From: Candidatus Skiveiella danica
Lineage (GTDB): Bacteria > Pseudomonadota > Gammaproteobacteria > Burkholderiales > Burkholderiaceae_C
Reading direction: 5' to 3'
DNA: 64,000 bases
Assembly: GCA_016721925.1 (NCBI GenBank)
Contig: JADKHE010000005.1
Coordinates: 62,001-126,000 of the forward strand
Part shown: positions 44,996 to 54,288 of the stretch, in pieces
Layout of the letters: the number at the start of each line of letters is the position of its first letter
Position numbering within the stretch: the stretch's first letter is position 1
Made by a program: the position numbers and the translations under genes
Notes under the pieces: model-generated
What the model saw: the letters and a program-made list of their open reading frames with translations, nothing else
Databases searched by the model: none
Told to the model about the DNA's origin: nothing

Positions 44996-47914
44996 TCAGG
45001 CCGCCGCCGCCGTGGCGGCCGTTGCGCGAACCAGCCGCTTGAGTTCCGGGATGCACGAGCCGCAGTTGGTGCCGCATTTCAGGCTGGCCTGCAGGGCGGC
45101 CAGCCGGGAGTCGTCGCTGCCACGGCAGTCGGCCAGGCAGCCGGAGATGGCGATATCGGTCACGTTGAAGCAGGTGCACACCTGCCTGCCGCGCTGTTTC
45201 GCGGCATCGGCCACTTCCACCGGTGCTTTCGAGCCGGGCACCAACAGCAGCCGGCCGTAGGACTGCGCCGGCAGGCTGTCCTGCAGCAGGGTCTTGATCC
45301 AGGCTTCGGCGCTGGTGTCGCCAGCGAGCAGGAACCCGTCGAGACGGGCCTCGCTGCCCGTGCGCACCAGCTTCATCGTGCGGCGCTGACCCTTTTTCGG
45401 GTCGGCGTATTGCAGGGCCTCGTCACCGGCCAGGCCGAGCCAGCGCTCGATCCGGCTGAGCAGGGCTGGGTCGGGCGCGTAGTCGGCGGCCGCGCGAAAC
45501 AGCAGGCCGGTGCGCGTCGCGTCGGGCGGGGCGTCCACCGGCGCGGGGCTGGAAAAGGGCACACAGGACGCAAAGCTGAACTGCGGCATCAGTGCGCGCA
45601 AGGCCTCGCGCGCGGCCAGCGCCTCGCCCTCGGGCAGCCAGGCCACGGCCAGCAGCGACCAGGGCAGTTCGGCCTTCAGGATCTTCACCGCCGCGTGCTT
45701 GAGTTCGGGCTGCTTCGACACCGGGCAAAACGCCGAGGTGGTCAGGGCGTTGACGCCGGCCAGCGGCTCGCCGCTGCTGCTGCGCCCGCTCAGGTACTCG
45801 GGGCCCCCAGTGCATGGCGATGAAGGCCTGGCTCGGCGCCACCTCGCCGCAGGCCTGCACGGGCAGCACGATGGAGCCGCGCCGGCTGGTGACGTGCACC
45901 AGGTCGCCGTCCTTTAGGCCCCGGCGCGCCATGTCCTGAGGGTGCAGCTGCACCGCGGGCTCAGCGACATGGCCGAACAGGCGGCCCAGCGTGCCGGTTC
46001 GCGTCATGCCGTGCCAGTGGTCGCGCAGGCGCCCGGTGGTCAGTGAAAACGGGTAGCGCGCGTCGCGCGGTTCGGCCACGCTCTCGTAGGCCGCGGCGGC
46101 AAAGCGCGCCCGGCCGTCGGCGGTCGGGAAAACGCCGTCTTCGTAAAGCCGCGCACGCCCGGCGGACTCGCCTTGCTTCAGCGGCCATTGCTGCGGCGCG
46201 GCGTCCAGCATCGCGTAACTCAGGCCGGTGATGTCCAGGTCCCGCCCCCGGGTGGATTCGCGGTGTTCGTTCCAGAGGGATTCGGGGGTGCTGTAGGGAA
46301 ACAGGCCTTTGACGGGCAGCGCCGGTCCGGGCCTGTCCTGGGCCCCATCGAAGGGCCCGGCGACAGGCGCAGGGCGAGCCGACAACAGCCGCTCCAGCCG
46401 CCGCGCGAAGTCCACCGCGATCTGCCAGTCATGGCGGGGCGCGTCAGCGCTGCCTTCGGCCTTGGGCGGGGCGACGGCGGCGCGCACCCGGCTGATGCGT
46501 CGCTCGCTGTTGGTGACGGTGCCCTCTTTCTCGCCCCAGGTCGTGGCGGGCAGCAACAGGTCGGCATAGTCACAGGTGGCTGCCGTGGCGAAGGCCTCCT
46601 GCACCACCACGAACTCGGCGCGCTGCAGTGCGCGGCGCACGGTGGCCTGGTCGGGCAGGCTCTGGGCCGGGTTGGTGCAAGTGATCCACAAGGCCTTGAT
46701 TTCGCCATCGGCGGCAGCCTGGAACATCTCGACAGCGGTCTTGCCGGGCTTGTCCGGAACGCTCGGCACGCCCCACAGCGCGGCGACCTCGGCGCGGTGC
46801 GCCGGGTTCGCGAGGTCGCGGTGGCCGCTGAGCAGGTTGGCCATGCCGCCGACCTCGCGGCCGCCCATGGCGTTGGGCTGGCCGGTCAGCGAGAAGGGTC
46901 CGGCGCCGGGCTTGCCGATCTGCCCGGTGGCCAGGTGCAGGTTGATCAGCGCGGCGTTCTTGGCCGTGCCGCTGCTGGACTGGTTCAGGCCCTGGCAGTA
47001 CAGGCTTAGCGTGGGCCGCGCTGGTGGGAATGGCCATCCATGCCGGCAAACCAGCGTGCGGCGGTCAGCAGATCCTCCTTGGCGATGCCGCAGGTCTGCG
47101 CCACGCGCTCGGGCGTGCAGTCGCGCACGATGGCCTTGAGGCCGTCGAAGCCACCGGTGTGGGCCGCGATGAAAGCGGCGTCGGTCCAGCCTTCCCACAG
47201 CATGATGTGCAGCAGGCCGTGAAACAGCATCACGTCGGTGCCGGGCAACACGGGCAGGTAGAGGTCGGCCACGCCGGCGGTGTCGGTGCGGCGCGGATCG
47301 GTCACGATGATCTTCAACGCCGGCCTGGCCTGCTTCGCGTCTTCGATGCGGCGAAACAGCACCGGGTGCGCAAACGCCGTGTTGCTGCCGACGATGAACA
47401 GGCACCGCGCGTGATTGACGTCGTCGTAGCAGGCCGGGGGCGCGTCGGCGCCCAACGTGAGCTTGTAGCCGGCCACCGCGCTGCTCATGCACAGGCGCGA
47501 GTTGCTGTCGATATTGTTGGTGCCGATCAGGCCTTTGGCCAGCTTGTTGAAGGCGTAGTAGTCCTCGGTCAGCAGCTGGCCGCTGATGTAGAAACCCACG
47601 GCGTCGGGCCCGTGCGCCTGGATGATGCGGGCGAACCGGGTGCTGGCTTCGTCCAGCGCCGCGTCCCACGGGATGGCGTGCGGTGCCGCGCCGCGCTGCA
47701 CGCGCCGCATCGGCTGCAGCAGGCGGGTCTGGCGAGTGACCGCCTGCGTGGCCGTGAGGTGAAGCGTCGAGCCCTTGGTGCACAGCCGCCCGAAGTTGGC
47801 CGGATGCTCCGGGTCGCCGCGCACCCCGGTGATCTGGTCGCCCGACGATTCGATGACCACGCCGCAGCCCACACCGCAGTAGGGACAGGTGGATCGGGTT
47901 TCCTTCAAGCTCAT
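44996..47914 (-). pseudogene. nasA: Assimilatory nitrate reductase catalytic subunit, two frameshifts
   Basis: Molybdenum enzyme reducing nitrate to nitrite in the cytoplasm, about 970 residues. The N-terminal [4Fe-4S] site is CPYCGVGCGVV...GRLC; the bis-MGD body includes SLYCQGLNQSSSGTAKNAALINLHLATGQIGKPGAGPFSLTGQPNAMGGREVGG; the C-terminus carries a BFD-like [2Fe-2S] domain (CTCFNV, CGTNCGSC). Frame breaks lie near 47015-47030 (after WFAGMDGHS) and at the GGGG run 45800-45803, where removing one base restores AMHWGPEYLSGRSSSGEPLAG. All domains are kept, so errors are likely. Its ATG overlaps the nirD stop. Confidence 0.92.
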
Positions 47915-48297
47915 GCGCAGGAGACAGTTCTTCTGGCCGGGCCCGCGACCGGTCGCGTCAGGTCGGTGGCATGGCCGGCCAGCTCGGCCGCGTTCAGCGA
48001 CACCAGGCCGCCTTCCACCTTCACCGCGAAGCGCGGCGTGCAGCCTTCGTCGGGCTCCTTCGCGCAGCCGCTGTCCAGGCCGATGGTCCAGTTGTGCAGC
48101 GGGCAGGCCACGCTGGTGCCGAACACGATGCCCTGCGACAGCGGGCCGCCCTTGTGCGGGCAGCGGTCGAGCAGGGCGAAGACTTCGTCCTGGTCGTTGC
48201 GGAACACTGCCACATCCAGACCCGAGTCACGCGCCACGCGGCGTGAACCCAGAACCGGGATATCGTCCACGCGGCAGATCACTTTCCATTCGTTCAT
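47911..48297 (-). CDS. nirD: Nitrite reductase small subunit
   Basis: 128 residues with a Rieske-type fold whose cluster ligands are present (CPHKGG and CPLHNW). NirD assists the large subunit NirB in NADH-dependent reduction of nitrite to ammonium. Start at 48297 (MNEWKVICRVDDIP) has a GGA seven bases upstream; an ATG eight codons earlier lies in repeat-derived sequence. Stop overlaps the nasA start as ATGA. The gap to nirB (115 bp) contains a dispersed repeat copy. Confidence 0.93.
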   Translation of the reverse strand: MNEWKVICRVDDIPVLGSRRVARDSGLDVAVFRNDQDEVFALLDRCPHKGGPLSQGIVFGTSVACPLHNWTIGLDSGCAKEPDEGCTPRFAVKVEGGLVSLNAAELAGHATDLTRPVAGPARRTVSCA

Positions 48298-48307
48298 GGT
48301 GTACTCC

Positions 48308-48362
48308 GTATTTGATAGCAAACTAGGTCCATTCGACGATGGAACAGTGCCAATTTCTCGTG
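48308..48362 (+). repeat. Dispersed AT-richer repeat, copy 7
   Basis: TATTTGATAGCAAAC, then GTCCATTCGACGATGGAA (15 of 18 core bases), then GTGCCAATTT. Intergenic between nirB and nirD. Confidence 0.75.
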
Positions 48363-48412
48363 AGACTCAGGCCTTGAGGGCCGAAAACAGGCCGGTGACG
48401 CGGTCCATCGCC

Positions 48413-50890
48413 TCAGGCCGTCACGGGCTCGAACTGCCGGGTGTCGACGGCGGCCTTGTCGAACTCGAACCAGGGGTCGGGCTCGCCTTCGAGTGCCCAT
48501 TGCAGGCGCGCCCACAGCGCCTTGCGGCCTTCGTGGTCGTCGAGGATCTTTTTCTTCACATGGTCCAGGCCCACGCGCGCCACGTAGTGCACGGTGCGCT
48601 CCAGGTACCAGCCTTCCTCGCGGTAGAGCTGCATGAAGGCGCCGGTGTACTCCAGCACTTCGTCGGCGGTCTTGAGCTTGGTGAAGAAGTGCGCGACCTC
48701 GGTCTTGATGCCGCCGTTGCCGCCGATGTGCATCTCCCAGCCGCTGTCCACGCCGATGATGCCGACGTCCTTGATGCCGGCCTCGGCGCAGTTGCGCGGG
48801 CAGCCCGAGACGGCGAACTTCACCTTGTGCGGCGCGTACATGCGCCACATCGCGCGCTCCAGGTCCTTGCCCATCTGCGTGCTGTCCTGCGTGCCCATGC
48901 GGCACCATTCGCTGCCCACGCAGGTCTTCACCGTGCGCAACGCCTTGGCGTAGGCATGGCCGCTGGGCATGCCGATGTCTTTCCAGACGTTGACCAGGTC
49001 TTCCTTCTTCACGCCGAGCAGGTCGATGCGCTGGCCGCCCGTGACCTTGACGGTCGGGATCTTGTACTTGTCCACCGCGTCGGCGATGCGGCGCAATTCG
49101 CTGGCCGTGGTCTCGCCGCCCCACATGCGCGGGATCACGCTGTAGGTGCCGTCTTTCTGGATGTTGGCGTGGCTGCGCTCGTTGATGAAGCGGCTCTGTG
49201 GGTCGTCCTTCGCCTCCTTGGGCCAGCTGCTGATCAGGTAGTAGTTGACGGCCGGGCGGCAGCTGGCGCAGCCGTTGGGCGTCTTCCACTCCATGAACCT
49301 GAAGACGTCGGCGATCGTGAGCAGCTTGTTCGCCGTGATCGCCTCGCGCACCGCCTGGTGGCCATGGTCGGTGCAGCCGCACATCGGCTTCATCTTGGCG
49401 GTGGCCGAGTAGTCGCCGCCGGCGGTGGCCATCAGCAGTTGCTCCACCAGCCCGGTGCAGGAGCCGCAGGAGGCGCTGGCCTTGGTGTGCTTGCGCACCT
49501 CGTCCAGCGTGAACAGGCCCTTTTCCTTGATGGTCTTGCAGATCCTGCCCTTGGTCACGCCGTTGCAGCCGCAGACCTCGTCGCTGTCCGCCATCGCGGC
49601 GGCCTTGTTGTGGCCTTCATGGCCGGCGTCGCCGATGTTGGATTCGCCGAACATCAGCTTGTCGCGGATGTCGCCGATCGGCCGGCCTTCGCGCAGCAGC
49701 TTGAAGTACCAGCTACCGTCCACCGTGTCGCCATACAGGCAGGCGCCGACGAGCTTGTCGTCCTTGATCACGAGCTTCTTGTAGACGCCGGCAAACGGGT
49801 CGCTCAGGACGATCTGCTCGGTGCCTTCGCCGCCCTGGAATTCCCCGGCGGAAAACAGGTCAATGCCCGTGACCTTGAGCTTGGTGGAGGTGAGCGAGCC
49901 GGTGTAGCGCCCGATGCCGAACTGCGCCAGATGATTGGCCGCGACCTTGGCCTGCTCGAACAGCGGCGCCACCAGCCCGTAGGCGATGCCGCGGTGGGCC
50001 GCGCATTCCCCCACGGCGTAGATGCGCGCGTCGGTCACGGTCTGCAGGGTGTCGCTGACGACGATGCCACGGTTCACGTGCAGGCGCATGGTCTCCGCCA
50101 GTGCGGTGTTGGGGCGGATGCCCACGGCCATGACGACGAGGTCGGTCGGGATCTCGGAGCCGTCTTTGAACTGCAGCGCCATCACGCGCCCCGCCTTGCC
50201 GCCGTCGGCGTCGCCGATCAGCGCCTGCGTCTGACCACCCAGCACGAAGCGCAGGCCGCGTTCTTCCAGAGACTTCTGCAGCAGCTTGCCCGCGACCTCG
50301 TCGAGCTGGCGCTCCATCAGCGTGGGCATGGCGTGCACCACGCTGACCTGCATGCCGCGCTTCATCAGGCCGTTGGCCGCTTCCAGCCCCAGCAGGCCGC
50401 CGCCGATGACCACGGCGCGTTGGTATTTTTCGCTCGCTTCGATCATCGCGTGGGTGTCGGCGATGTCCCGGTAGGCGATCACGCCCTCCAGGTCCTTGCC
50501 CGGGATCGGCAGGATGAACGGGTTGGAGCCGGTGGCCAGCAGCAGGCGGTCGTACTCGGCGCTCATCGTCTCGCCGGCGGCGTTCGCGGCGTGCACCACG
50601 CGGCGCACACGGTCCACGTGGGTGACGGTCCAGCCGGCGTGCAGCGTGATGCCGTGCTCCCGGTACCAGGCCCAGTCGTTGAGCACGATCTCGTCCAGCG
50701 TCTGTTCGCCGGCCAGCACCGGCGACAGCAGGATGCGGTTGTAGTTGGGGTGGGGCTCGGCGCCGAACACCGTGATGTCGTACAGGTCGGGCGCGATCTT
50801 CAGCAGCTCTTCGAGCGTGCGCACGCCGGCCATGCCGTTGCCGACCATGACCAGCTTCATTCGCTCCTTGGGGTTGGTCCGCATGTCCAT
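48413..50890 (-). CDS. nirB: Nitrite reductase [NAD(P)H] large subunit
   Basis: 825 residues. FAD site VMVGNGMAGVRTLEELL, NAD site AVVIGGGLLGLEAANGL, two BFD-like [2Fe-2S] segments (CGCNGVTKGRIC...CGSCTG and MCGCTDHG...GCASCRP), then the siroheme/[4Fe-4S] domain with CVGSEWC and GCPRNCAEA supplying the cluster Cys. Catalyses six-electron reduction of nitrite to ammonium for assimilation. Full length and intact. Immediately preceded by the ABC ATPase gene (2 bp apart). Confidence 0.95.
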   Translation of the reverse strand: MDMRTNPKERMKLVMVGNGMAGVRTLEELLKIAPDLYDITVFGAEPHPNYNRILLSPVLAGEQTLDEIVLNDWAWYREHGITLHAGWTVTHVDRVRRVVHAANAAGETMSAEYDRLLLATGSNPFILPIPGKDLEGVIAYRDIADTHAMIEASEKYQRAVVIGGGLLGLEAANGLMKRGMQVSVVHAMPTLMERQLDEVAGKLLQKSLEERGLRFVLGGQTQALIGDADGGKAGRVMALQFKDGSEIPTDLVVMAVGIRPNTALAETMRLHVNRGIVVSDTLQTVTDARIYAVGECAAHRGIAYGLVAPLFEQAKVAANHLAQFGIGRYTGSLTSTKLKVTGIDLFSAGEFQGGEGTEQIVLSDPFAGVYKKLVIKDDKLVGACLYGDTVDGSWYFKLLREGRPIGDIRDKLMFGESNIGDAGHEGHNKAAAMADSDEVCGCNGVTKGRICKTIKEKGLFTLDEVRKHTKASASCGSCTGLVEQLLMATAGGDYSATAKMKPMCGCTDHGHQAVREAITANKLLTIADVFRFMEWKTPNGCASCRPAVNYYLISSWPKEAKDDPQSRFINERSHANIQKDGTYSVIPRMWGGETTASELRRIADAVDKYKIPTVKVTGGQRIDLLGVKKEDLVNVWKDIGMPSGHAYAKALRTVKTCVGSEWCRMGTQDSTQMGKDLERAMWRMYAPHKVKFAVSGCPRNCAEAGIKDVGIIGVDSGWEMHIGGNGGIKTEVAHFFTKLKTADEVLEYTGAFMQLYREEGWYLERTVHYVARVGLDHVKKKILDDHEGRKALWARLQWALEGEPDPWFEFDKAAVDTRQFEPVTA

Positions 50891-50892
50891 GG

Positions 50893-51729
50893 TCAGGCTG
50901 CCTTTTCCACATGCGCCTGGCGCGTGTAAAGGAAGTCGATCACGGCCTTGCGGTAGCCCAGGTAGCGCGGATCATCGGCCAGCGCCACCCGGCGGCGCGG
51001 GCGGGGCAGGTCCACCGTCAGCACCTCGCCGATGGTGGCGGCGGGGCCATTGGTCATCATCACGATCTTGTCGGACAGCAGCACCGCCTCGTCGACGTCG
51101 TGCGTGACCATCACCACGGTGCTGTGCGTGCGCGCCACGATGTCGAGCAGTTCGTCCTGCAGCTTGGCGCGGGTCAGGGCGTCGAGCGCACCGAAGGGCT
51201 CGTCCATCAGCAGCACCTTGGGCTCCATCGACAGCGCCCGGGCAATGCCCACGCGCTGCTTCATGCCGCCCGAGATCTCGCCAGGGCGTTTCTGCGCGGC
51301 GGCACTCAGGCCGACCAGCGCCAGCGCGGCGTCGGTGCGGGCCTTGAGCTGCGCCTTGTTCTCGGACGGGGCCCCGGTGGTTTTGGAGCCGGCGCCAAAC
51401 ACGCGCTCCACCGCCAGGTAGACGTTCTCGAAGCAGGTCAGCCAGGGCAGCAGCGAGTGGTTCTGGAACACCACCGCGCGCTCGGGGCCGGGGCCGGCGA
51501 TCTCGCGGTTGGCGCACAGCAGCACGCCCTGGGTGGGCGTGGTCAGCCCCGCGATCAGGTTCAGCAGCGTGGACTTGCCGCAGCCCGAGTGGCCGATCAG
51601 CGCGACGAACTCGCCCTTGGCCACGGTGAGGTGGATTTCGCGCAGCGCGGGGAACATCCCTTTACGGGTCTTGAAGGTCTGCTCGACGCCGGAGATTTCG
51701 ATGAATTTGGTGGTCAGGGAATCGTTCAT
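50893..51729 (-). CDS. nrtD: Nitrate/nitrite ABC transporter ATP-binding protein (NrtD type)
   Basis: 278 residues. Walker A ALIGHSGCGKST, Q-loop VFQNHSLLPWLTCFENV, signature EISGGMKQRVGIARAL, Walker B VLLMDEPFGALD, and VMVTHDVDEAV. The family (NrtD/TauB/SsuB-like) energises uptake of oxyanions. It lacks the extra substrate-binding-like domain of cyanobacterial NrtC. A short insertion (VFGAGSKTTGAPSENKAQ) lies in the helical region. ATGA overlap with nrtB upstream. Confidence 0.92.
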   Translation of the reverse strand: MNDSLTTKFIEISGVEQTFKTRKGMFPALREIHLTVAKGEFVALIGHSGCGKSTLLNLIAGLTTPTQGVLLCANREIAGPGPERAVVFQNHSLLPWLTCFENVYLAVERVFGAGSKTTGAPSENKAQLKARTDAALALVGLSAAAQKRPGEISGGMKQRVGIARALSMEPKVLLMDEPFGALDALTRAKLQDELLDIVARTHSTVVMVTHDVDEAVLLSDKIVMMTNGPAATIGEVLTVDLPRPRRRVALADDPRYLGYRKAVIDFLYTRQAHVEKAA

Positions 51730-52700
51730 GATTTGACCTCTTCGAACGTGAACGCGGTGGCGATCTTGATCAGGGCGTATTCGAGGATCAGCCCGACGAT
51801 GCCGATCACGAAGATCGCGATGATGATGTTCTTGACGTTGAGGTTGTTCCACTCGTCCCAGACCCAGAAGCCGATGCCCACGCCGCCGGTCAGCATCTCG
51901 GCGGCCACGATCACCAGCCAGGCCGTGCCCACCGCCAGGCGCACGCCGGTCAGCATGTAGGGCAGCACCGAGGGGAACAGGATCTTGGTGACGATCTTCC
52001 ACTCGGACAGGTTCAGCACGCGGGCCACGTTCATGTAGTCCTGCGGCACGCGCTGCACGCCCACGGCGGTGTTGATGATCATCGGCCAGATCGAGCAGAT
52101 GAAGATGGTCCAGATGGCGGCCGGGTTGGCCCCCTTGAACACCAGCAGGCCGATCGGCAGCCAGGCCAGCGGCGACACCGGGCGCAGCAGGCTGATCAGC
52201 GGGTTGAACATGCGGCTCAGGAAGTCGAAGCGGCCGATGGCAAAGCCGGCCGGAATGCCCACCGCTGCCGCCAGGCCAAAGCCCAGCGCCACGCGCTCCA
52301 GCGACATCAGCACGTTCCAGCCCACGCCCTGGTCGTTCGGACCCTTGCGGTAGAACGGGTCGGCGAATATCACCAGCGCCTGTTTCCAGGTCTCCAGCGG
52401 GCTGGGGATGCTGCTGCTGGTCGAAATCGAGACGATGGCCCAGATGCCGATCAGCAGGACCAGGCCCATCACCGGCGGCAGCACGGCGGTCCAGAAATCG
52501 CGCGATTTCCCGCTCCAGTGGTTGCCGGGGGCCGTGGTGGCCTTGAGCTCGTCATTTTTCAAGATTTTTTCCATGCTTCCCAGCGTCGAATGGTCCTTGT
52601 CAGCTATTGATTTCAGAGCGTTGTGAGGCTGCGGCGACGAGGACGACGGTGCGGTGAGGGTGGGGGCGTCGAAGGGCCCGTGGAAGACGGCACTGACCAT
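51726..52700 (-). CDS. nrtB: Nitrate ABC transporter permease NrtB
   Basis: 324 residues, six transmembrane helices, with the EAA-like loop (SEWKIVTKILFPSVLPYMLTGVRLAVGTAW). The first 65 residues are a hydrophilic extension; residues about 28-49 (KSIADKDHSTLGSMEKILKN) are encoded by a dispersed repeat. The ATG at 52700 is supported by AGGAGA six bases upstream. The rest matches NrtB/NasE proteins (WTIFICSIWPMIINTAVGVQRVPQDYMNVARVL). Works with NrtA and NrtD to import nitrate. Confidence 0.92.
   Translation of the reverse strand: MVSAVFHGPFDAPTLTAPSSSSPQPHNALKSIADKDHSTLGSMEKILKNDELKATTAPGNHWSGKSRDFWTAVLPPVMGLVLLIGIWAIVSISTSSSIPSPLETWKQALVIFADPFYRKGPNDQGVGWNVLMSLERVALGFGLAAAVGIPAGFAIGRFDFLSRMFNPLISLLRPVSPLAWLPIGLLVFKGANPAAIWTIFICSIWPMIINTAVGVQRVPQDYMNVARVLNLSEWKIVTKILFPSVLPYMLTGVRLAVGTAWLVIVAAEMLTGGVGIGFWVWDEWNNLNVKNIIIAIFVIGIVGLILEYALIKIATAFTFEEVKS
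52554..52617 (-). repeat. Dispersed AT-richer repeat, copy 8
   Basis: Exact match to the 18-base core. Inside nrtB, read as KSIADKDHSTLGSMEK, the same frame as copy 4. Confidence 0.85.
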
Positions 52701-52726
52701 GGTGTTTCTCCTGGAGTGAGGGCCGT

Positions 52727-53971
52727 TCAGGCCTTGACCTTGAACGAATCGGCGTATTTCTTCGGGTCTTTCCCGTCCCAGACTACGCCGTCCATCAGCT
52801 TGCTGGTGCGCATCGCATCCTTGGGCACGGGCGCCTTTGCGGCAGCGGCGGCCTGCTTGTAAATATCGATCTGGTTGACCTGTTTCGCGACGGCGAGGTA
52901 GTCGGGGTGCTCCTTGAGCAGGCCCCAGCGCTTGTGCTGCGTCAGGAACCACATGCCGTCGCTCAGGTAGGGCAAGGTCACCGCGCCTTCGTTGTAGAAC
53001 TTCATGTGGTTGGGGTCGTCCCAGGTCTTGCCCATGCCGTTCTGGTAACGCCCGAGGATGCGCTGGTTGATGGCGTCCACGCTGGTGTTGACGAAGCTCT
53101 TGTCGGCGATCGTCTCGGCCATCTTGTTCTTGTTGGCCAGGCTGGCATCGATCCAGCGGCCGGCCTCGATGATCGCGGCGGTCACGGCGCGGCAGGTGTT
53201 GGGGTACTTCTTGACGTAGTCGCCAGTGGTGCCCAGCACCTTTTCCGGGTGGTCTTTCCAGATGTCCTGGGTGGTGGCGGCGGTGACACCGATGCCGTCG
53301 ATGATGGCGCGGTGGTTCCAGGGCTCGCCCACGCAGTAGCCGTCCATGTTGCCCACGCGCATGTTGGCCACCATCTGCGGCGGCGGCACGGTGATCACCT
53401 TGGCGCCCTTCATCGGGTCGATGCCGTTGGCCGCCATCCAGTAGTACAGCCACATGGCGTGCGTGCCGGTCGGGAAGGTCTGGGCGAAGGTGTATTCGCG
53501 CTTGTCGGCCGCCATCAGCTTGGCCAGGCCGGCGCCGTCAACCGCGCCCTTGTCGGCCAGCTTCTTCGACAGCGTGATGGCCTGGCCGTTGTTGTTGAGC
53601 GTCATCAGCACGGCCATGTCCTTCTTGGGGCCACCGATGCCGACGTGGACCCCATAGACCAGGCCGTACAGCACATGGGCAAAGTCCAGTTCTCCGTTGA
53701 CCAGCTTGTCGCGCACGCCGGCCCAGCTGGCTTCCTTCGTCGGGATGATCTTGACGCCGTATTTCTGGTCAAAACCCAGCACCGAGGCCATGATCACGCT
53801 GGCGCAGTCGGTCAGCGGGATGAAGCCGATCTTGACTTCCTTCTTCTCGGGGGCGTCAGAGCCCTGTGCGTAGACGGCGGCGCGCAGCGCGGGGTTGATG
53901 CCCACGGCCCCCACCGCGGCGGTCTGCAGCACGGCGCGGCGGCTGAGGCTGGTTTTCAGAAAGTCGGTCAT
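52727..53971 (-). CDS. nrtA: Nitrate ABC transporter substrate-binding protein, NrtA/CmpA family
   Basis: 414 residues. A twin-arginine-type leader (SLSRRAVLQTAAVGAVGINPALRAAVYA) directs export. The mature protein has the NrtA pattern KIGFIPLTDCASVIMASVLGFDQKYGVKIIPTKEASWAGVRDKLVNGELDFAHVLYGLVYG, PPPQMVANMRVGNMDGYCVGEPWN with residues that contact nitrate or bicarbonate. The ATG at 53971 follows AAGGAG nine bases upstream. First gene of the nitrate operon, placed behind a sigma-54 promoter and an ANTAR-type leader. Confidence 0.93.
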   Translation of the reverse strand: MTDFLKTSLSRRAVLQTAAVGAVGINPALRAAVYAQGSDAPEKKEVKIGFIPLTDCASVIMASVLGFDQKYGVKIIPTKEASWAGVRDKLVNGELDFAHVLYGLVYGVHVGIGGPKKDMAVLMTLNNNGQAITLSKKLADKGAVDGAGLAKLMAADKREYTFAQTFPTGTHAMWLYYWMAANGIDPMKGAKVITVPPPQMVANMRVGNMDGYCVGEPWNHRAIIDGIGVTAATTQDIWKDHPEKVLGTTGDYVKKYPNTCRAVTAAIIEAGRWIDASLANKNKMAETIADKSFVNTSVDAINQRILGRYQNGMGKTWDDPNHMKFYNEGAVTLPYLSDGMWFLTQHKRWGLLKEHPDYLAVAKQVNQIDIYKQAAAAAKAPVPKDAMRTSKLMDGVVWDGKDPKKYADSFKVKA

Positions 53972-54002
53972 GGCGATACTCCTTGAAGACAAGACAGAAA
54001 GC

Positions 54003-54064
54003 AAAAAGGCGTCCTCACCGTGCGCAGGGCTTGCGGGAAGCCGCGCGCAGGTGGGGACGCCTTT
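54003..54064 (-). terminator. Leader terminator upstream of nrtA
   Basis: Read leftward, AAAGGCGTCC (54064-54055) pairs perfectly with GGACGCCTTT (54014-54005), and the 40 bases between can extend the helix (CCACC/GGTG, TGCGC/GCGCA, GGCTT/AAGCC), ending in a run of five T. It lies 30-90 bp before nrtA, inside the transcript leader. This is the premature stop that an antiterminator would have to overcome. Confidence 0.85.
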
Positions 54065-54082
54065 GTCCGGGTTTGACCGGTT

Positions 54083-54126
54083 CAGCCCGCCGTTGGACTG
54101 CTCCGGTCAGATGACCATCATTGGTC
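54083..54126 (-). promoter_or_regulatory. Dual-hexaloop ANTAR target RNA in nrtA leader
   Basis: Two small hairpins read leftward: P1 GACC-AATGAT-GGTC (54126-54113) and P2 CAGTCC-AACGGC-GGGCTG (54100-54083, one G-T pair). Both loops have six bases with A at position 1 and G at position 4, the signature known for RNAs bound by ANTAR domains (NasR, NasT, EutV, AmiR). Twelve bases separate them and the terminator follows 18 bases later. NasT in this window is the obvious ligand protein. Confidence 0.8.
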
Positions 54127-54140
54127 GTGGACAGAGTTAC

Positions 54141-54155
54141 GCAAACGTCGTGCCA
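54141..54155 (-). promoter_or_regulatory. Sigma-54 promoter of the nitrate operon
   Basis: TGGCACGACGTTTGC, read leftward, matches the RpoN consensus TGGCACG-N4-TTGC exactly, with GG (-24) and GC (-12) correctly spaced. Transcription would start near 54129, so the ANTAR hairpin P1 lies at the very 5' end of the RNA. Points to nitrogen control through NtrC. Confidence 0.88.
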
Positions 54156-54177
54156 GCCTCATGCCACCGGATTGACT

Positions 54178-54240
54178 TCAATAGATATAGCAAACAATGA
54201 CCATTTGACGATGGGAATGAGCCAGTTTTGTGCAAATTGA
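54178..54240 (+). repeat. Dispersed AT-richer repeat, copy 9
   Basis: ATATAGCAAACAAT, then GACCATTTGACGATGGGA (16 of 18). Intergenic, directly upstream of the sigma-54 promoter of the nitrate operon and after the OprM-like gene. Confidence 0.75.
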
Positions 54241-54264
54241 GGCGCACGCACCGGCTTTGTGCGC

Positions 54265-54277
54265 TGCACCATCGTGG
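54265..54277 (-). promoter_or_regulatory. Possible NtrC enhancer half-site
   Basis: TGCACCA-TCG-TGG resembles the NtrC dyad TGCACCA/TGGTGCA, with only the first half well matched. It lies about 140 bp upstream of the expected start from the sigma-54 promoter, a usual enhancer distance. Weak evidence on its own. Confidence 0.3.
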
Positions 54278-54288
54278 CGAGCCGGCGC

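Noticed and set aside
47024..50929. A very long open frame on the plus strand, about 1300 codons, opposite nirB and nasA
   Set aside because: It is antisense to well-conserved nitrite and nitrate reductase genes, is rich in His/Arg/Ala/Val with no domain pattern, and arises from the codon bias of high-GC genes.
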